In this document: in pieces, positions 17,311-26,376 of the stretch | How positions within the stretch are numbered: the first letter of the stretch is position 1 | Layout: every line of letters starts with the position of its first letter | NCBI RefSeq assembly: GCF_013340935.1 | Contig: NZ_WHOS01000024.1 | Span: 1-64,000 of the forward strand | DNA from: Azospirillum melinis | GTDB taxonomy: Bacteria; Pseudomonadota; Alphaproteobacteria; Azospirillales; Azospirillaceae | DNA: 64,000 nt | Reading direction: 5' to 3' | Made by a program: the position numbers and the translations under genes | Notes under the pieces: generated by a model | Seen by the model: the letters and a program-made list of their open reading frames with translations, nothing else | The model's database searches: none | What the model was told of the DNA's origin: nothing

Positions 17311-18323
17311 TGACGCTGCCAATGAGAAGCTTGGGCCGCACCGGCATCGCCGTCTCGGAGATCGGCTTCGGCGCCGCGCCGCTGGGCGACCTCTACGGCC
17401 GTCTCGACGAGGCCACCGCCATCGGTGCCGCGGTCGCCGCGCTGTCGGCGGGCGTGACGCTGCTCGACACCTCGCCGCTCTACGGCCATGGGCTGGCGGA
17501 GGCGCGCTGCGGTGCCGCCCTGCGTCAGGCCGGGCGCGACGGCGTCGTGCTGTGCACCAAGGTCGGGCGCTGGATGGACCCGCGGCAGGGCAGGGGGGAC
17601 GGGTCGGGCTATGTCGGCGGTTTCCCGCACCGGGCGGTGATCGACTATTCCCATGACGGGACGCTGCGGTCGGTGGAGCAGTCGCTGCTGCGGCTCGGCA
17701 CCGACCGCATCGACGTGCTTCTGATCCATGACGTCGATGTTTGGACCCATGGTGCCGACCGCATCGAGGCCCGCTTCGCCGAGGCGATGGACGGCGCCTA
17801 TCGCGCGCTCGACCGGCTGCGGGCCGACGGCACGGTCAAGGCCATCGGCGTCGGCGTCAACGAGGCGGAGATGTGCGTCCGCTTTGCCAAGGCCGGCGAC
17901 TTCGACGCCATGCTGCTGGCCGGGCGCTATTCCCTGCTGGAACAGCCGGCGCTGGACGAGTTCCTGCCGCTGGCCCAGGCCAAGGGCATCGGCGTGATGC
18001 TGGGCGGAGTCTTCAATTCAGGTATTCTCGCCAGCGGTGCCGTTCCCGGCGCCAAGTACAATTACGTTCCGGCCCCGGCCCACATCCTGGAGCGGGTGGG
18101 GCGGATCGAGGCGGTCTGCCGGGCCCATGGCGTGCCGCTCGCCACCGCGGCTCTGCGCTTCGCGCTCGGCCATCCGGCGGTGTCGTCGGTGGTGCTGGGG
18201 GCGGTGACGGCCGGGGAGGTGCACCGCAACCTCGCCGCCATGGCGGCAGCGGTGCCGGGCGCGCTGTGGTCCGACCTGAAGGGCGAAGGGTTGCTGGCGG
18301 CGGACGTGCCGGTGCCGGCCTGA
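17310..18323 (+). CDS. Aldo/keto reductase (L-fucose/aldose dehydrogenase-like)
   Basis: A 337-residue AKR barrel with the N-terminal RSLGRTGIAVSEIGFG, catalytic Asp-Tyr pair in LLDTSPLYG, Lys in LCTKVGR and His in LLIHDVD. The group, with the HDVD motif and a long loop before it, includes pyridoxal 4-dehydrogenase, D-threo-aldose 1-dehydrogenase and L-fucose dehydrogenase. It probably oxidises the imported sugar to an aldonolactone with NAD(P). A GTG at 17307 is an alternative start; the ATG at 17310 shares one base with the stop of the ATPase gene. A second AKR of the same type is encoded at 25202-26239. Confidence 0.82.
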
Positions 18324-18342
18324 ACCGATAAGGATAAGAGTC

Positions 18343-18798
18343 ATGCTGAAAGGACTCGACCCGCTTCTGTCCCCCGACCTGCTGTGGGTGCTGGCCGCCA
18401 TGGGCCATGGCGACGATCTGGCGCTGGTCGATGCCAACCATCCGGCGGAGACCATCGCCCGCGCCACCATTTCCGGCCGGCTGATCGTGCTGCCGGGGGT
18501 GAGGATGGCACGCGCCGCCCGCGGCATCCTCAGCGTCTTCCCGCTCGACGGCTTCGTGCCCGACCCGGTGCGCCGGATGGAGGTGGTGGGCGATCCCGCA
18601 GCGCTTCCCGCCGTCCAGGGCGAGGTGCAGGCGGAGATCGACCGTGCCGAGGGCCGTCCGCAGCTCTTGCAGGGGATTGAGCGTTTCGCCTTCTACGACG
18701 CCGCCCGCCGCGCCTTCGCCGTTGTGCAGGTCGGCGATCCGCGGCCCTATGGCTGTTTCCTGTTGCGCAAGGGCGTCATTGCCGGCGACGTGCCGTAA
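18343..18798 (+). CDS. fucU: RbsD/FucU-family sugar mutarotase (L-fucose mutarotase type)
   Basis: A 151-residue protein of the RbsD/FucU fold. The catalytic histidine is in MGHGDDL (His22), followed by VDANHP, and the C-terminal block FAFYDAARRAFAVVQVGD has the FucU-type tyrosine and ends at YGCFLLRKGVI. FucU interconverts alpha and beta L-fucopyranose, giving the anomer used by the dehydrogenase. AAGGA precedes the start. Its presence is the main argument that L-fucose or a similar 6-deoxy sugar is handled here. Confidence 0.85.
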   Translation: MLKGLDPLLSPDLLWVLAAMGHGDDLALVDANHPAETIARATISGRLIVLPGVRMARAARGILSVFPLDGFVPDPVRRMEVVGDPAALPAVQGEVQAEIDRAEGRPQLLQGIERFAFYDAARRAFAVVQVGDPRPYGCFLLRKGVIAGDVP

Positions 18799-18829
18799 CC
18801 CGACCCAATTTCAAGATTCGGACTCCGAC

Positions 18830-20011
18830 ATGATCCAGTTCCCCGTGGATGTGACCCGAACCCTTCCCAACGACGGCTATGCCGGCACCCTGGCCGGGCG
18901 GGTCTGGCGGCCGGGCATCGGCCCGTCGGTGGTGGCCGTGCGCGCCGATGGCGTGTACGACGTGACCGCGATCTTCCCGACCATGAGCGAACTGGCCGCC
19001 CGGCCCGATCCGGCGGCGGATCTTGCCGCTGCGGCGGGGGAGCGCATCGGCGCACTGGCCGACATTCTCGCCAACACGCCGCCGGACGGTCGCAATGCGA
19101 ACGCCCCCTGGCTGCTGGCGCCGACCGACCTGCAGGTGCTGAAGGCGGCCGGCGTCACCTTCGCCGTCTCGATGCTGGAGCGGGTGATCGAGGAGCGCGC
19201 CCGCGGCAATCCCGACGCCGCCGAGGCGATCCGCGCCGAGGTGCAGCGGCTGGTCGGCGACGATCTGGCGGCGCTGAAGCCCGGCTCCGAGGCGGCGATG
19301 AGCCTGAAGGAGGTGCTGATCGCCCAGGGCGCCTGGAGCCAGTATCTGGAGGTCGGCATCGGCCCGGATGCGGAGGTCTTCACCAAGGCCCCTGTTTTGT
19401 CCTCGGTCGGCACGCTGATGGACGCCGGGCTGCACCCGAAATCGACCTGGAACAACCCGGAGCCGGAGGTGGTGCTGATCGTCGCCCCCGATGGCCGCAT
19501 CGCCGGGGCGACGCTGGGCAACGACGTTAATCTGCGCGATTTCGAAGGCCGGTCCGCTCTGCTGCTGTCGAAGGCGAAGGACAACAACGCATCCTGCGCC
19601 ATCGGTCCCTTCATCCGCTTCTTCGACAAGACCTTCACGCTGGACGACGTGCGGAGCACCGACGTCGCCCTGACGGTCGAGGGGCCGGAGGGCTTCCAAC
19701 TGGCGGGGATGTCCTCCATCTCGCGGATCAGCCGCGATCCGGAGGACCTCGTCGCCCAGACCGTCGGCCCGGTCCACCAGTATCCCGACGGCTTCGCCCT
19801 GTTCCTCGGCACCATGTTCGCGCCGACCCAGGACCGCGACAATCCCGGCGGCGGCTTCACCCACAAGGAGGGCGACCTCGTCACCATCGCCGCACCCAAG
19901 CTGGGTGCCCTCGTCAACCGCATGCGGCCGAGCGACGCCTGCGAGCCTTGGACCACCGGCATCGTCGAGCTGATGCGCTCGCTGGTCCGGCGGGGGGCGC
20001 TGAAAGGCTGA
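18830..20011 (+). CDS. Fumarylacetoacetate hydrolase-family enzyme (2-keto-3-deoxy-sugar-acid dehydratase, XylX-like)
   Basis: A 393-residue FAH-family protein. The longer frame from 18644 overlaps fucU and is not used; the ATG at 18830 has the family N-terminus, although no strong Shine-Dalgarno is visible. The C-terminal half carries the metal-binding acidic pattern of the fold (NNPEPEVVLIVAPDG, then GNDVNLRDFEGRSALLL). This long subgroup contains the 2-keto-3-deoxy-xylonate dehydratase XylX, so dehydration of a 2-keto-3-deoxy aldonate is more likely than C-C hydrolysis. It is the last gene of the transporter unit and is followed by a terminator. Confidence 0.78.
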   Translation: MIQFPVDVTRTLPNDGYAGTLAGRVWRPGIGPSVVAVRADGVYDVTAIFPTMSELAARPDPAADLAAAAGERIGALADILANTPPDGRNANAPWLLAPTDLQVLKAAGVTFAVSMLERVIEERARGNPDAAEAIRAEVQRLVGDDLAALKPGSEAAMSLKEVLIAQGAWSQYLEVGIGPDAEVFTKAPVLSSVGTLMDAGLHPKSTWNNPEPEVVLIVAPDGRIAGATLGNDVNLRDFEGRSALLLSKAKDNNASCAIGPFIRFFDKTFTLDDVRSTDVALTVEGPEGFQLAGMSSISRISRDPEDLVAQTVGPVHQYPDGFALFLGTMFAPTQDRDNPGGGFTHKEGDLVTIAAPKLGALVNRMRPSDACEPWTTGIVELMRSLVRRGALKG

Positions 20012-20066
20012 GCGGCGCGCGCCGGATTACCGTCAATGGAATGACGATTGCTGGGACGACGATCAC

Positions 20067-20106
20067 GCTTCCTCCGCATGATGGTGTGGAGGAAGCCGTC
20101 CTTTTT
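20067..20106 (+). terminator. Rho-independent terminator after the cluster A unit
   Basis: GCTTCCTCC (20067-20075) pairs with GGAGGAAGC (20088-20096) and is followed by CGTCCTTTTTG. It lies about 55 bases beyond the FAH-family gene and next to the end of a convergent gene. Confidence 0.7.
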
Positions 20107-20107
20107 G

Positions 20108-22666
20108 TCATTTCGGCTGTCGGCGCACGACCTCCTGCGCAAGCTTCCTGGCAACATCGGCCGAGAGCCGTTTCGATACCTCGTCGATCTGCCTGCGATC
20201 AAGACCGCTGTCATCGATGGCGGCGTTGAATCTCGAAACGAAATTATCGTCATTGAAAAACTGATATTCCACCAATCCTTGCTGAGTCATCATTCGGTCA
20301 AAAATCGTGGCAGCCATATCAAGAATAAGGCAATATCTTTTTGATTTAAAATTTTTTGACGGCATAGCCGATCTGTAACAGGATTCGACCTCAGGAATTA
20401 TCCTGTCTCTTCCTCCGCTCCACACTAGCGTTGCTATTTTGCTTGAAACTTTATTGATTTCTTCTTGGGAAACCCAACCTTCCACGGTCCTTGCAATCAT
20501 TCCGGAATCGGCTGCCTTGTCGGGAGGGTTGGTCGCGGCCAGTCCGGTTGCCTGTGAGGCGGTTAATTGACCGGTCACGGGATGGCTGTTAGCGGCCTGC
20601 CATTTGCGAATCGCGTCTCTCGACTTTTCACCAAGAACGCCATCGGCAGTTCCCGTTAGGAAGCCGGTCTGGATCAATGCCGCCTGGATAATGGCGGCTT
20701 GCTTTCTATCAATGACGGCTTCCGGTACGTCTGCCACAGCACCGGGGGCAGCCGGCTGACCCGACGGCGTGGCTTGTGCCCTGGTGCGAGCCGCCGCCTT
20801 TTCTTTGGCCCGATCGATCTGCGCACGATAGCGGGCCTTGAAATTGACGGGCCTCAGATCTTTCGCCGCCTTGCTCTCTTCCGAGACCGAACCGTCGTAG
20901 GGCTCGAATTCAGCGATACGCAGACCGAATGCCTGCAGGTTGCCGTTAAACCCCAGTTTTTCGAGTCCCCTCAAACTGTCGCCCGTTAGAGCATTTGCAA
21001 TATTAGCGCACAAAACTTCAGACCGCATCCTTGGAAGAAGGTACGGAATAGACTCAGAATATCTATTTATCTTATTGAATGTTACTTTGCCTGCTTGGTG
21101 ACTTATTTCTGAGTTTGTTATGTATGAGTCCTTCTGGTATGAAAAGCTAAATGGTTTGTTGAATGTTATTAGATTTTTCGATATTTCTGGTAATTCTTGC
21201 CCATTGTAAGTGATTTCAAGATATATTTCCGAAAATGCTATAGAGGTTTCATTATATATGCTTGCGCACACATGACTTATGCTTGTATCTCTATGCGCTA
21301 ATTCTAATCTTGTTCCTGAGCTCACTTCTTGGGAGGCCAGATTTCTGGTGAATACATTCAGTTTATTCTCCGCATCCTCTTCCTTTTTAAATAGGGCAGT
21401 TGTCAAGCTGACGACCCGATCCGTTACCTCTTTGGTCGACGGAAGACCTTGCCGTTCAGTCAGAAATGGCGCCAGAGCCGCCTCATAGGCCCGACCGGCA
21501 TTCTCGACATCCCGCCGAAGTTCCTGTTCGCGCTCCTGCCGCTTCTTGTGCCGTTCCGCCGCCGCTGCGTCCCAAACGACCGCCCGCTCCACCAGCTTCA
21601 AATTGACGAGGTCGACACGCCTCTTTCCTTCGCGTTGGATATCCTCCTGTCTGGCAATCTCCGGACCGGCCTTGGCGATGGTCTCTTCAAGTGCCTCGAG
21701 CATGGATGCGCCATGCAGGATCTCGCCTTCCTGGCCGGCTATCGCGGCTTCAAGGGATCGGATGTTCCGACGAGCTTCCTCCGCCCCGGCATCGGCGATG
21801 CCCCTGTTGCAATTGCTCTCTTGTTCGGTGGGCTCATTGCGGATGGCATCTTGGAGGATGATTATGGCGTCGCTTTCCTTGCTTACAAGAAAAGTTTCAA
21901 TCCCTTTCAGGCCATCGCCGATGTGTTTCCTGGCCTTCATCGTGTAGACGCCACAGAACGACGACTTGATCGCGTCGATATCCCGTTTCGCCCGATATAT
22001 ATCAGGCAAATGGATGCCGATAGCGATACGTGACGTCACTTGCGCGGCCTTGAAAGGAGGACCGAAGATTTTCAGAGCCGCCGTTACAGCCTCTTTCTCC
22101 TGCAAGGCCTGTTTCGCAAGGTCTTCAAGTTCGGCCTGGTCTCCGGATTCGATCCGCTTCAGGCGGGCTTGCTCCTTCGACAGGGCCCCCTTGTCGGATA
22201 CGATCTTCTCTTTGATCTTCCCCGCATTGATCTTGATGAAAGCGATCTGGCTCTGGGCCTCGACTTGATTCGCGCGGATCCGTTTCACCTCGGCTTCCGC
22301 AGATTGCTGTTGAAGCAACGCGGCGCGAAGGTCCGACTGCAGAAGCTCGGCCTCGGGATTGCCGGGGTCCGGTTCCTTCAGGAATGCATCCAACGCGCCG
22401 ATGGCCGCATCCTTCGCCTGCTTCAGCGTGCTGGAAGCCTCCTCCTGACGCCGGTTCAGGTCGGCCTGTGCCACCTCCCTTTCACGGCGGAGCCTCTCCA
22501 ATTGCTCCACCGCCACCTTGCGTTCAGCCTGGATCCGATTGACCTCGACGAGGGCGTCCACATAATCCGCATCCGATGGAACAGCGGCAAAGCTAGAAGA
22601 CGCAGGCGCGCATCCGATCGCGGCAACGGTTGCAAGCGAGAAGATCAAAACTCTAATGCGAACCAC
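20108..22666 (-). CDS. Coiled-coil, peptidoglycan-binding-domain lipoprotein of unknown function
   Basis: An 852-residue exported protein that starts with GTG at 22666 behind GGAG. Residues 1-19 resemble a lipoprotein signal ending in AAIGC, so Cys19 may be lipidated; plain secretion is the alternative. Residues about 30-170 and 290-410 are long charged coiled coils. A middle part (about 430-590) looks beta-rich and unrecognised. A PG_binding_1 domain lies near 670-730 (the segment ends WQAANSHPVTGQLT). The DNA for the middle part (about 20990-21400) is conspicuously AT-rich compared with both ends, which suggests acquisition by transfer or domain shuffling. It may link an outer-membrane or periplasmic structure to the wall. 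It separates the two sugar clusters. Confidence 0.6.
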   Translation of the reverse strand: MVRIRVLIFSLATVAAIGCAPASSSFAAVPSDADYVDALVEVNRIQAERKVAVEQLERLRREREVAQADLNRRQEEASSTLKQAKDAAIGALDAFLKEPDPGNPEAELLQSDLRAALLQQQSAEAEVKRIRANQVEAQSQIAFIKINAGKIKEKIVSDKGALSKEQARLKRIESGDQAELEDLAKQALQEKEAVTAALKIFGPPFKAAQVTSRIAIGIHLPDIYRAKRDIDAIKSSFCGVYTMKARKHIGDGLKGIETFLVSKESDAIIILQDAIRNEPTEQESNCNRGIADAGAEEARRNIRSLEAAIAGQEGEILHGASMLEALEETIAKAGPEIARQEDIQREGKRRVDLVNLKLVERAVVWDAAAAERHKKRQEREQELRRDVENAGRAYEAALAPFLTERQGLPSTKEVTDRVVSLTTALFKKEEDAENKLNVFTRNLASQEVSSGTRLELAHRDTSISHVCASIYNETSIAFSEIYLEITYNGQELPEISKNLITFNKPFSFSYQKDSYITNSEISHQAGKVTFNKINRYSESIPYLLPRMRSEVLCANIANALTGDSLRGLEKLGFNGNLQAFGLRIAEFEPYDGSVSEESKAAKDLRPVNFKARYRAQIDRAKEKAAARTRAQATPSGQPAAPGAVADVPEAVIDRKQAAIIQAALIQTGFLTGTADGVLGEKSRDAIRKWQAANSHPVTGQLTASQATGLAATNPPDKAADSGMIARTVEGWVSQEEINKVSSKIATLVWSGGRDRIIPEVESCYRSAMPSKNFKSKRYCLILDMAATIFDRMMTQQGLVEYQFFNDDNFVSRFNAAIDDSGLDRRQIDEVSKRLSADVARKLAQEVVRRQPK

Positions 22667-22777
22667 GACGCGAAGCTCCGCCTGATAACCGTCCTATGGA
22701 GCTTACATGGACGTGACCGGAACGATCAACTTCGCAGCATGGTTAAATTGCAAGCCCGGAATCAACCACAAGCGATA

Positions 22778-22801
22778 GGAGGCTGAACGGATCCGGCCTC
22801 C
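22778..22801 (-). terminator. Possible terminator of the cluster B operon
   Basis: GGAGGC (22778-22783) pairs with GCCTCC (22796-22801) around a 12-base loop, just past the stop of the dehydratase gene on the minus strand. The stem is short and no strong T-run follows, so confidence is low. Confidence 0.35.
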
Positions 22802-22811
22802 CGGCTTTCTG

Positions 22812-24338
22812 TCACATGACGGCGCCGATCTGCCAGGGCACGAACTCGTTGTCGCCGATGCCGTTCTCCTCGCTGCGGGTGCGGTGTCCCGACGCGGTGT
22901 CCAGCATCAGGCGGAACAGGGCGGCACCCGCCTCCGCCACGCTGGTGCCGCCGTCCAACACCGCGCCGCCGTTGAAGTCCATGTCGTCGCCCATGCGGGC
23001 ATAGAGCGCGCTGTTGGTGGCGATCTTCAGCGACGGCGTCGGCTTGCAGCCGTAGGTCGATCCTCGGCCGGTGGTGAAGGCGATCAGGTTGGCGCCGCCC
23101 GCCACCTGTCCGGTGGCCGAGACCGGGTCGTAGCCGGGCGTGTCCATGAAGACGAGGCCGTGGTCGGCCACCGGCTCGGCATAATCGACCACCGCGTTCA
23201 GGCGGGTGCCGCCGCCCTTGGCGACCGCACCCAGCGATTTCTCCAGGATGGTGGTGATGCCGCCGGCCTTGTTGCCGGGCGACGGGTTGTTGTTCATGTC
23301 GCCCTTGTGCAGGCGGGTGTAGTCCTCCCACCAGCGGATGCGGTCCATCAGCTTGCCGGCGACGGCGGGGGAGGCGGCGCGGGCGGTCAGCAGATGCTCG
23401 GCGCCATAGATCTCCGGCGTTTCGGACAGGATGGCGGTGCCGCCATGGGCGACCAGCAGATCGACCGCAGCACCCAGCACCGGGTTGGCGGTGATGCCGG
23501 AATAGCCGTCCGACCCGCCGCATTGCAGCCCGACCGTCAGGTGGCTCGCCGGTACCGGCTCGCGCCGGACATCGTTGGCGATGGGCAGCATGGCGCGGAC
23601 CAGGGCGACGCCGCGGTCGATGGTCTCGCGGGTGCCGCCTTCCTCCTGGATGGTCAGGGTGCCGATCAGCCCGTCAGGGCGCGGCGCCAGCGTCTGGGCC
23701 AGCGGCGCGATCTGGTTCATCTCACAGCCCAACCCGACCAGCAGGAGCCCGGCGAAGTTGGCGTGGTCGGCATAGCCGCGCAGCGTGCGGCGCAGGATCG
23801 CCATGCCCTCGCCGGTGCCGTTCATGCCGCAGCCGCTGCCGTGGACGATGGCGACCACACCGTCGACATTCGGGTACTCGGCCAGCGCGTTGCCGGTGAA
23901 GGCATCGGCGATGCGCTTGCAGACGGTGGCAGAGCAGTTCACGCTGGCGATGACGCCGATGTAGTTGCGGGTGGCGACCTGTCCCGACGGCCGGCGGATG
24001 CCGAGGAAGGTCGCCTCCTCGGCGCCGCGGTCGGCCTCGACAATGCGGGTGGAGCCGTGATCCAGCCGGGCTTCGCCCATGCCGAGATTGTGGACGTGGA
24101 CATGCTGGCCGGGCTGGATCGGCTGGGTGGCGGTGCCGATCACCTGCCCGTACTTGACCACCGGCTCGCCCGGCGCGACGGCGCGGATGGCGATCTTGTG
24201 GCCGCTGGGGATGGTGGCTGCGGCGGTGCCGGCGAAGCCGCCGACGGCGACCGGGCTGCCCGCCGGGATCTCGCGGGTGGCGACCGCCACGCTGTCCGAC
24301 GGGTTCAGCAGGAGAAGTTCGGGAACGGAAGACGGCAT
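22812..24338 (-). CDS. UxaA-family sugar-acid dehydratase (probable L-fuconate-type dehydratase)
   Basis: A 508-residue protein of the altronate/galactarate dehydratase family. An N-terminal SAF domain (about 8-90) is joined to the large iron-dependent catalytic domain, with cysteines in ASVNCSAT, GSGCGMN, GLGCEMN and LQCGGSDG available for metal binding. The start at 24338 follows AAGGA. UxaA-family enzymes dehydrate aldonates to 2-keto-3-deoxy acids. Its operon has a lactonase, AKR, SDR and FAH-family hydrolase, so L-fuconate or a similar aldonate is the likely substrate. Altronate dehydratase proper is less likely because no uronate isomerase or reductase genes are nearby. Confidence 0.8.
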   Translation of the reverse strand: MPSSVPELLLLNPSDSVAVATREIPAGSPVAVGGFAGTAAATIPSGHKIAIRAVAPGEPVVKYGQVIGTATQPIQPGQHVHVHNLGMGEARLDHGSTRIVEADRGAEEATFLGIRRPSGQVATRNYIGVIASVNCSATVCKRIADAFTGNALAEYPNVDGVVAIVHGSGCGMNGTGEGMAILRRTLRGYADHANFAGLLLVGLGCEMNQIAPLAQTLAPRPDGLIGTLTIQEEGGTRETIDRGVALVRAMLPIANDVRREPVPASHLTVGLQCGGSDGYSGITANPVLGAAVDLLVAHGGTAILSETPEIYGAEHLLTARAASPAVAGKLMDRIRWWEDYTRLHKGDMNNNPSPGNKAGGITTILEKSLGAVAKGGGTRLNAVVDYAEPVADHGLVFMDTPGYDPVSATGQVAGGANLIAFTTGRGSTYGCKPTPSLKIATNSALYARMGDDMDFNGGAVLDGGTSVAEAGAALFRLMLDTASGHRTRSEENGIGDNEFVPWQIGAVM

Positions 24339-24381
24339 CGGTCTTGGTCCTTGAAGATAGAATGGGAAGGCGGACGCGGGA

Positions 24382-25197
24382 TCAGCCCAGCCGGTAGAAG
24401 GTTGCGGCATTGCCGCCGAACACCGCGTCATGCGCCGCTGCGGGGACCAGCTGGCGGCACATCTCCAGCCAGCCGGGATAGTCGCCGGCCAGCCGCAGGA
24501 CCGGCCAGTCGCTGCCCCAGATCAGCCGGTCGGTGCCGAACAGGGCGATCAGGCGCTCGACATAGGGGCGGATGTCGTCGATCCCGGTGCGCTCGCCCGC
24601 TTCGGTCAGCAGGCCGGACAGCTTGCACCAGACATTCGGCAAGCCGCCGAGGGCGGCCATGTCCTCCGCCCAGCCGGGAGTGCCGCCGTGGGCGATGTCC
24701 GGCTTGGCTGCATGATCGATGACGATGGACAGCGCCGGATGCCGACGGGCGAAGCGCAGCAGCGACGGCAGGTGAGGCGGCAGGACCAGCGCGTCGAAGC
24801 TCAGGCCCCATTCGGCCATCGCGGCCGCGGCCGGATCGATGGCCGGATCGTCCAGCCAGTCGGCTGCTTCGGCCTGCACCATCGGTCGCAGCCCCTTCAA
24901 CTTGGGATGGGATGCCAGCGCCTGCACCCGCTGCGGGGCGTCCGGCGCCTTCAGGTCGGTCCAGCCGACCACGCCGCGGATAAAGCTGTGCTTTGCTGCG
25001 AGGTCGAGCATGAAGTCGGTGTCGGCCGCGCTGGACAGGGTCTGAACCAGGATGGTGCCGTCGATGCCGGTCTCCAGCAGCAGCGGCAGCAGGTCGGGCG
25101 GCAGGAAATCGCGGTGGATGGGACCAAGCTCCGGTGGCGGCCATTCGCCTTGGCGGGCGGCCATGAGCCAGAAATGCTGGTGAGCGTCGATGCGCAT
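24382..25197 (-). CDS. Amidohydrolase-family lactonase (L-fucono-1,5-lactonase-like)
   Basis: A 271-residue amidohydrolase of COG3618 type: N-terminal DAHQHFW (4-10), His162 and Lys165 in IDHAAKP, and the metal/aspartate motif WGSDWP near residue 230. This group includes L-fuconolactonase and L-rhamnono-lactonase. It would open the lactone made by the AKR encoded four bases upstream. GGAGG lies in the end of that gene, so translation is coupled. Confidence 0.82.
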   Translation of the reverse strand: MRIDAHQHFWLMAARQGEWPPPELGPIHRDFLPPDLLPLLLETGIDGTILVQTLSSAADTDFMLDLAAKHSFIRGVVGWTDLKAPDAPQRVQALASHPKLKGLRPMVQAEAADWLDDPAIDPAAAAMAEWGLSFDALVLPPHLPSLLRFARRHPALSIVIDHAAKPDIAHGGTPGWAEDMAALGGLPNVWCKLSGLLTEAGERTGIDDIRPYVERLIALFGTDRLIWGSDWPVLRLAGDYPGWLEMCRQLVPAAAHDAVFGGNAATFYRLG

Positions 25198-25201
25198 GGG
25201 G

Positions 25202-26239
25202 TCAGGCCTCCGCCGTGACTTGAGCCGGAGTGGGAGCGGTCTCGTTCAGCAGTCCGCGCGCCTTCAACGCCTGCCAGAAGGCGGCGGGGATCGGTGCTTG
25301 GGCCCAGGCGAGGTTGGCCGCCAGCTGGCCGGCGCTGCGCACGCCGGTGACGCAGGAGGCCACCGCCGGATGGGCGAGCGGGAATTGCAAGGCCGCGGCG
25401 GGAAGCTCGACCGCGAACTCGCGGCAGGCGGTGGTGAGCGCCTCCACCCGCGCGACGGTTTCCGGCGGGGCATCGGCGTAGTTGAACTTGCCATTGCCGG
25501 CAAGGATGCCGGAATTGAACACACCGGCGGCGACGATCCGCGTGCCGGTGGCGAGGCAGCGTTCCAGGAAGGGAGACAGGCTGGTCTGGTCCAGCAGGGT
25601 GTAGCGGCCGGCCAGCATGGTGCAGTCGAGATCGACCTCGTCCATAGCGTCCAGCGCCACCTCCCATTCGTTGACGCCGAGGCCGATGGCCGACACCGCG
25701 CCATCGCGCCGCAACTCCTCCAGCGCGCGGAAACCGCCGCCGCGGGTCAGCGCGTCCCAGTGATGGGCATGGGCGTCGCCATGGGTGACCCGGCCGATGT
25801 CGTGGACATAGAGGATGTCGATGCGGGCAAGGCCGAGGCGCTGGAGCGAATCCTCCACCGAGCGCAGGATGCCGTCGCGGGAGTAATCATAGACCGGGTG
25901 GAAGGGCAGGGGATCGGCCCAGCCGTTGGCATCGACGCCCGATGTCCTCGCACCGCCGGCATTCGGGCGGATCAGCCGGCCGACCTTGGTCGACAGCACG
26001 AACCTGTCGCGCGGCCGGTCGCACAGGGCGGCACCCAGCCGCCGCTCCGACCGGCCATAGCCGTAATAGGGGGCGGTGTCGAAATAGCGGATGCCGGCAT
26101 CCCAGGCCGCGGCGACGAGACGGTCGGCCTCGGCCGGATCGGTCGGGCGGTAGAGCCCGCCGAGCTGCGCGCAGCCCAGCCCGATCACCGGGAGCGACAG
26201 GCCGGAACGCGGCAGGGTACGGCGGTCGATGAGGTTCAT
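25202..26239 (-). CDS. Aldo/keto reductase (L-fucose dehydrogenase-like)
   Basis: A 345-residue AKR with LPRSGLSLPVIGLGCAQLG at the start of the barrel, catalytic Asp-Tyr in FDTAPYYG, Lys in LSTKVGRL and His in YVHDIGR. The frame continues upstream to 26332, but the ATG at 26239 follows GAGG and begins at the usual place. It resembles the AKR at 17310-18323 in length and motif order, including the extended loop between the Lys and His motifs. It would oxidise the sugar to its lactone. A terminator-like hairpin separates it from the upstream binding-protein gene. Confidence 0.82.
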   Translation of the reverse strand: MNLIDRRTLPRSGLSLPVIGLGCAQLGGLYRPTDPAEADRLVAAAWDAGIRYFDTAPYYGYGRSERRLGAALCDRPRDRFVLSTKVGRLIRPNAGGARTSGVDANGWADPLPFHPVYDYSRDGILRSVEDSLQRLGLARIDILYVHDIGRVTHGDAHAHHWDALTRGGGFRALEELRRDGAVSAIGLGVNEWEVALDAMDEVDLDCTMLAGRYTLLDQTSLSPFLERCLATGTRIVAAGVFNSGILAGNGKFNYADAPPETVARVEALTTACREFAVELPAAALQFPLAHPAVASCVTGVRSAGQLAANLAWAQAPIPAAFWQALKARGLLNETAPTPAQVTAEA

Positions 26240-26293
26240 GCGGGACGCCTCGACTGCGGAAACCAACTGTGGAAACTCGATGGCGAAGAAAAT

Positions 26294-26329
26294 GGCGTGC
26301 GCGGCGAGGGACCGGGCGCCGCGCACGCC
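26294..26329 (-). terminator. Strong stem-loop between binding-protein and AKR genes
   Basis: GGCGTGCGCGGCG (26294-26306) and CGCCGCGCACGCC (26317-26329) form a perfect 13-bp stem with a 10-base loop. On the minus strand it is followed by CATTTTCTTC. It probably stops most transcripts after the binding-protein gene, which would explain higher binding-protein output than catabolic-enzyme output. Confidence 0.65.
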
Positions 26330-26376
26330 CAAGGTCAGGAGAAGGGGCCCAGGAGAAAAAGAAGTGGTGCAACCGC

